DNA of 64,000 bases from Sedimentisphaerales bacterium. Its GTDB lineage: Bacteria > Planctomycetota > Phycisphaerae > Sedimentisphaerales > UBA12454. The stretch is from assembly GCA_016930635.1 (NCBI GenBank), contig JAFGGI010000057.1, positions 41,624-105,623 on the forward strand, in the 5' to 3' direction. Each line of letters opens with the position of its first letter. Positions within the stretch are counted from its first letter, which is position 1. Both the position numbers and the translations under genes were made by a program. Below are positions 59,304-64,000 of the stretch, piece after piece. Under the pieces are notes generated by a model. That model worked only from the letters and a program-made list of their open reading frames with translations. It made no database searches and was not told the origin of the DNA.

Positions 59304-61967
59304 ACAGAAATTAGAAAATCATTTATAGATTTTTTTAAAGGCAAAGGACATACCTTTGTCCCGAGCTCACCCGTAGTTCCCATTGGCGACGAAACGCTTC
59401 TGTTCGCAAATGCCGGGATGAACCAGTTCAAAGATGTCTTCCTCGGCACAGGTGCCAGGGATTACCGTCGCGCCGCAAACAGCCAGAAATGTATCCGCGC
59501 AGGTGGAAAACATAACGACCTTGAAGATGTCGGAACCGATACTTATCACCATACATTTTTCGAGATGCTCGGCAACTGGTCCTTCGGCGATTACTTCAAA
59601 GCCGAAGCAATAGAATGGGCATGGGAACTGTTAACAGAAGTTTGGAAAATGGATCCATCCCGCCTCCACGTTACATATTTTGAAGGTGATAAACACGATT
59701 CTCTTGCCGCTGACGCCGAAGCCCGTGATCTGTGGAAGCGTTTCCTGCCCGACGAGAGAATCCACAAAGGCAATAAGAAAGATAACTTCTGGGAAATGGG
59801 TGAGACAGGCCCCTGCGGCCCGTGCAGCGAAATTCATTATGACGATACACCCGACAAATCCGGCGGCAAATTTATAAATAAAGACCGCCCCGAGGTTATT
59901 GAGATATGGAACCTTGTCTTTATCCAGTTCAATCGCGACTCCGCCGGCAAACTCACCCCGCTGCCTGCCAAACACGTAGATACCGGCATGGGCCTCGAAC
60001 GCGTAGCACGTTTCCTGCAGGGAAAAAAATCAAATTATGATATAGACCTTTTCATTACCATTATAGATGCTATTGCAGAACTTACAGGCAAAAAATATAA
60101 AGGCTCCCAGGATGACCCTGCCGATGTCGCTTTTCGTGTTATCGCAGACCACCTCAGAACCCTTGTGTTTGCAATAACCGATGGCGGAATACCGTCCAAT
60201 GAAGGCAGGGGATATGTCCTTCGCAGAATTTTAAGAAGGGCCGCAAGGTTTGGCCGAACCCTCGATATGCACGAACCGTTCATTTACAAACTCGTAGATG
60301 TCGTCGTCGATTCGATGGCCGACGCCTTCGGCGAAATAAAAGAAAGAACAGAACTCGTCACAACGGTAATAGAAGCGGAAGAAAAAAGCTTCGGCAAAAC
60401 TCTCGACAGGGGCCTCGAAATTTTTGCAACAGCCGCCGAAAAAGCAGCCGACGGCACTATCAGCGGCGCAGATGCTTTCCAGTTATATGATACCTATGGC
60501 TTCCCTCTCGATTTGACACAACTGATGGCAAGAGAAAAAAACCTCAAAGTCGATACCGCCGGCTTCGACAAACTTATGGACCAGCAAAGAGAAAGAGCAA
60601 AAGCCGCACAAAAAACTCATGACTTTGCCTCGCTCGTTACAGATACAAAACTCCCGCACACCGATGACGAGACAAAATATTCTAATGAAAAAATAAATGC
60701 CGAAGTCCTCGGCTGGATTAGCAATGATGGTTTCCATACAAAAGGTACCGTCCCGAACGAAGAAGTTGCTCTCGTACTGGACAAGACTTGTTTTTACGCA
60801 GCTTCAGGCGGACAAACTTCTGATGTCGGAAAAATAACCGGCCCAAATGGAGCTTTCGATGTCGCCTCTGCCGACAAAATTGCCGACTGTGTGATTCATA
60901 AAGGCAAATTGGAACAGGGCACAATAAATATAGGCGATAAAGTTGAAGTCACTATTGATGCCGCTCGCAGAGAAAGTCAGAAAAATCATACAGCAACACA
61001 TCTTTTGCAGTGGGCACTTCAGCAGGTTGCCGGCAGCTCCGTCGCTCAGCAGGGCAGCTTGGTCTGTCCTGAATATCTCAGATTCGATTTCACTTCACCA
61101 AAAGCATTGACTGATGAACAGATAGAAAAAATCGAAAATCTTGTTAACGACAAAATCTCTCACGCTATACCGGTAACATCCACAACACTGCCGATTAAAG
61201 AGGCCAAAAAACTCGGCGCAATGGCATTGTTCGGCGAAAAATACGGCGACACCGTTCGCGTCATTGCCGTCGGCGCCGCTGACAAAAAAAGTATTAACGA
61301 AGCATTCAGCAAGGAATTCTGCGGCGGAACACATGTCGCCAATACTTCTGATATTGGTAGTTTTAAGATTATAAAGGAAGAAGCTATCGCCGCCGGCATC
61401 CGCAGAATTACTGCCCTGACAGGAAAAGGCTTGGCTGATTTTTATATCCAGAGAAGCAAAATCGTGGAAAAACTGAGTTGGACTCTTAAAGTTCCTGCTG
61501 ATGGAATTTGCGCTCGTGTAGATAAGCTTATCGAGGACAATAAAAATCTTGCAAAACAGCTCAAAAATGCCTCCAAAAAAAGCGGCACCGATTGTCTCAG
61601 CAGGGCCAGGCAGCTTCTCGATAATTGTGAAAAAATCGGTGACAGCTCCATTGTCACAGGCACTCTTGATTCCGCACCGGTTGACGAGGTCCGTTCCGCT
61701 ATAGATATGATAAAGAAAAAAGCCTCTTCAGCAGCGGTAATTTTTGGTATAGTTGATGACGATAAGGTTATGCTGCTGGCAGGTGTAAGTGACGACCTCA
61801 TAGCCAGGGGCCTAAAGGCAGGCGATATTGTGAAAGAAATTGCCCCGATAGTGGACGGCAAAGGCGGCGGCAAACCGCAATTGGCGCAGGCCGGCGGAAA
61901 AAACAGCAAAGATTTGCAAAAAGCCTTGCAGCGGGGCGTTGAGTTTATAAAACAAAAACTTGCGTAG
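59295..61967 (+). CDS. alaS: Alanyl-tRNA synthetase
   Basis: 'KSFIDFFKGKGHTFVPSSPVVPIGDETLLFANAGMNQFKDVFLG', 'NHTATHLLQWALQQ', 'FSKEFCGGTHVANTSDIGSFKI'. The ORF opens at TTG 59286; ATG 59295 is preferred. Confidence 0.97.
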   Translation: MLTTEIRKSFIDFFKGKGHTFVPSSPVVPIGDETLLFANAGMNQFKDVFLGTGARDYRRAANSQKCIRAGGKHNDLEDVGTDTYHHTFFEMLGNWSFGDYFKAEAIEWAWELLTEVWKMDPSRLHVTYFEGDKHDSLAADAEARDLWKRFLPDERIHKGNKKDNFWEMGETGPCGPCSEIHYDDTPDKSGGKFINKDRPEVIEIWNLVFIQFNRDSAGKLTPLPAKHVDTGMGLERVARFLQGKKSNYDIDLFITIIDAIAELTGKKYKGSQDDPADVAFRVIADHLRTLVFAITDGGIPSNEGRGYVLRRILRRAARFGRTLDMHEPFIYKLVDVVVDSMADAFGEIKERTELVTTVIEAEEKSFGKTLDRGLEIFATAAEKAADGTISGADAFQLYDTYGFPLDLTQLMAREKNLKVDTAGFDKLMDQQRERAKAAQKTHDFASLVTDTKLPHTDDETKYSNEKINAEVLGWISNDGFHTKGTVPNEEVALVLDKTCFYAASGGQTSDVGKITGPNGAFDVASADKIADCVIHKGKLEQGTINIGDKVEVTIDAARRESQKNHTATHLLQWALQQVAGSSVAQQGSLVCPEYLRFDFTSPKALTDEQIEKIENLVNDKISHAIPVTSTTLPIKEAKKLGAMALFGEKYGDTVRVIAVGAADKKSINEAFSKEFCGGTHVANTSDIGSFKIIKEEAIAAGIRRITALTGKGLADFYIQRSKIVEKLSWTLKVPADGICARVDKLIEDNKNLAKQLKNASKKSGTDCLSRARQLLDNCEKIGDSSIVTGTLDSAPVDEVRSAIDMIKKKASSAAVIFGIVDDDKVMLLAGVSDDLIARGLKAGDIVKEIAPIVDGKGGGKPQLAQAGGKNSKDLQKALQRGVEFIKQKLA

Positions 61968-61983
61968 AAAAATTGGGTAGCTT

Positions 61984-62817
61984 ATGGATGGGCAACCGAG
62001 AGTATCGTTATTAGCGCAATTAGGCGAAGCCGTAATAAACGGCATAAAAAACTCCGGCCGGTTCGCCAGGTTCCAGGCCCAGTCCATCCGTGCCTCTTGC
62101 TCTGCATTCTTCAGACCAATCACATACCCACTCATCTGGAACCAGATGCTCGCCATCGGCGTCCGAAGTGTACCCGTCGTGATGATCACCGGATCTTTTG
62201 TGGGGATGGTGCTGGCGCTGCAGGCGTATGACCAACTGGCTGGGCTGGGAGTGGAAGAGCATCTTGGTGTGCTGATAAATCTGTCGGTTGTAAAAGAACT
62301 CGGGCCGGTACTGGCGGCAATAATGCTTGCCGGGCGGGTCGGCGGTGCACTTACCGCGGAACTCGGAACAATGAACGTAACAGAACAAATAGAAGCCGTC
62401 AGAAGCATAGGTACAGACCCCATCAGACACCTCGTAGCGCCGAGATTAATAGCCTGCCTGTTCCTGACCCCGTTCTTGATCGTTTATGCCGACTTCCTCG
62501 GTATCGTCGGCGGCTACGTAATAAGCGTACTCTACCTCGGTATAAATAATAAAGCATACTGGACCTTCAGCGCAGGAGGCGTTGAAATGTGGGATATGTC
62601 AATAGGAATAGCAAAAGGACTTTTCTTCGGAGCTGCTATCGCAGGAGTGAGCTGCTATAAAGGCTTCCACTGCAAACAAGGCGCTCAGGGCGTCGGCCAG
62701 GCCTGCACAGAAGCGTTCGTCGGCAGCTTCATCCTTATCCTGGCTATCGACTTCGTACTTGTCGTAGTCTTCAAAGCTATCTACGCGTCGATCTGGCCGA
62801 TAAAAATTCTGCTGTAA
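61984..62817 (+). CDS. mlaE: MlaE-family ABC transporter permease
   Basis: 'GSFVGMVLALQAYDQLAGLGVEEHLGVLINLSVVKELGPVLAAIMLAGRVGGALTAELGTMNVTEQIEAVRSIGTDPIRHLVAPRLIA'. Confidence 0.94.
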   Translation: MDGQPRVSLLAQLGEAVINGIKNSGRFARFQAQSIRASCSAFFRPITYPLIWNQMLAIGVRSVPVVMITGSFVGMVLALQAYDQLAGLGVEEHLGVLINLSVVKELGPVLAAIMLAGRVGGALTAELGTMNVTEQIEAVRSIGTDPIRHLVAPRLIACLFLTPFLIVYADFLGIVGGYVISVLYLGINNKAYWTFSAGGVEMWDMSIGIAKGLFFGAAIAGVSCYKGFHCKQGAQGVGQACTEAFVGSFILILAIDFVLVVVFKAIYASIWPIKILL

Positions 62818-62821
62818 AAAG

Positions 62822-63649
62822 GTGAAGATGGAAAAAGATATCCAGCCCAGTGATGGAATAATAGTCATTAAGAACCTTACCAAAAAGTTCGGCGACAATC
62901 TCGTGCTCGACGACGTCTCGGTGGCTTTTGAAAAAGGTAAAACAACCGTTGTCATCGGCCCCAGCGGATGCGGAAAAACCGTTCTGATAAAACATATCAT
63001 AGCTCTATTACGGCCGAACGACGGCCAGGTTTATTTCAACGGCAAAAGAATAGATGACCAGCCGGAGAAAAAACTGGAAAAGGTACGCACACGTATGGGA
63101 TTTTTGTTCCAGGGCGGCGCGCTTTTCGACAGCCTGACAGTTTATGAAAATATAGTTTTTCCGATCAAGCAGCATCACCGTGTCAAAAATTATGAAAGAC
63201 TCGACGAGATAGTAGAGACAAAACTTACTATGGTCGGGATGAACGGCTTTCAGGATTATTATCCTGCCAAACTTTCAGGCGGCCAGAAAAAAAGAATTGC
63301 CCTTGCCCGCGCAATATCGCTTAATCCGGAAGTGATTCTCTACGATGAGCCGACAACCGGGCTTGACCCCATAAGGTCTGATGTCATTAACGAACTGATA
63401 CTGAAACTGCAAAGAGAGCTTGGCGTCACGAGCATCGTAGTTACACACGATATGACCAGCGCATATAAAATATCCGATCGCATCATAATGCTGCACAACG
63501 GCAGGATAATCGTCGACGGCAATGCAGAACATATAAAAAAACACCCGTTCCCCGTAGTTCAGCAGTTCATAAGAGGACAAATAAGCGAAACAGACCTAAA
63601 AGCCCTCCGCGTCTCCATCGATGATATCAAAATAAGCGATATTGATTAA
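62822..63649 (+). CDS. mlaF: MlaF-family ABC transporter ATP-binding protein
   Basis: Walker A 'GPSGCGKTVLIKHI', signature 'LSGGQKKRIALARAI', 'ILYDEPTTGLDPI'. Confidence 0.94.
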   Translation: MKMEKDIQPSDGIIVIKNLTKKFGDNLVLDDVSVAFEKGKTTVVIGPSGCGKTVLIKHIIALLRPNDGQVYFNGKRIDDQPEKKLEKVRTRMGFLFQGGALFDSLTVYENIVFPIKQHHRVKNYERLDEIVETKLTMVGMNGFQDYYPAKLSGGQKKRIALARAISLNPEVILYDEPTTGLDPIRSDVINELILKLQRELGVTSIVVTHDMTSAYKISDRIIMLHNGRIIVDGNAEHIKKHPFPVVQQFIRGQISETDLKALRVSIDDIKISDID

Positions 63650-63699
63650 AGATCTGCCGCAGAGAACACAGAGGTCACAGAGTTGTTTAATAAAAAATG

Positions 63700-63750
63700 G
63701 TTAGCCCTGCCATCACTATGGCAGGGTTTATTTAGCCCCGCCATTAACAA
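63700..63750. repeat. TTTAGCC-type hairpin unit plus a truncated unit
   Basis: ttagCCCTGCCATcactATGGCAGGG then TTTAGCCCCGCCATTaac, which lacks its right arm. Confidence 0.7.
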
Positions 63751-63778
63751 CATTTTGCATGAAAATATATCTGTGCAA

Positions 63779-63867
63779 TGTCATTGCGAACGAAGTGAAG
63801 CAATCTAAAACGGTTATAATTTATAATGCCCGGAGATTGCTTCGTCGTTTCACTCCTCGCAATGACA
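63779..63867. repeat. TGTCATTGCGA long inverted repeat (MITE/REP-like)
   Basis: TGTCATTGCGAACGAAGTGAAGCAATCT...AGATTGCTTCGTCGTTTCACTCCTCGCAATGACA. Confidence 0.85.
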
Positions 63868-64000
63868 GGATCGGTAAGGTGTTACATCCTTTCGCGCAAT
63901 TTCCTCTTTATCTTGCCGGTTCCCATCAAATTATATCTGTGCGCACACAACACAACAGAGCCCAAGCGTTTACCCGCCGTAGATTTATCGAAGGCAGCGA

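Overview
This 64 kb window looks like a chromosomal segment from a Gram-negative-type planctomycete, probably Phycisphaerae-like. That lineage call is an inference from the dockerin-like 'DLNDDGDVNFSDLAIFANKWL' C-terminus, lpxB/mlaEF, DUF1015, DUF6263 and general gene style. Most of the window is housekeeping: gyrB (cut by the left edge), dciA-like, dnaN, lpxB, cdaA-cdaR, cstA, der, DUF1015, a class V aminotransferase, glyA, parB with two parS sites, speB/pdaD, dnaK, pgsA, ppdK, tRNA-His, dnaE, gltX, recA, alaS and mlaEF. Accessory content: (i) an EcoRV-like restriction enzyme plus D12-class methyltransferase placed seamlessly between gltX and pfkB; (ii) a second restriction-modification (R-M) pair, probably AccI-like, inserted at the alaS 5' end and bracketed by a 16-bp direct repeat, with an older alaS 5' remnant further upstream; (iii) an SxtI/SxtJ/SxtK-like carbamoyltransferase module; (iv) at least two families of interspersed intergenic hairpin repeats. 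Other points of interest are a candidate oriC with DnaA-trio-like repeats upstream of dnaN, a near-perfect sigma-54 -24/-12 promoter in front of dnaK, an orphan parB with parS sites, a very Met-rich DUF6263-like secreted protein, and a CdaA whose DGA motif reads DLA. No CRISPR array, rRNA, transposase or prophage was recognised. All family assignments come from reading the sequences, with no database search.
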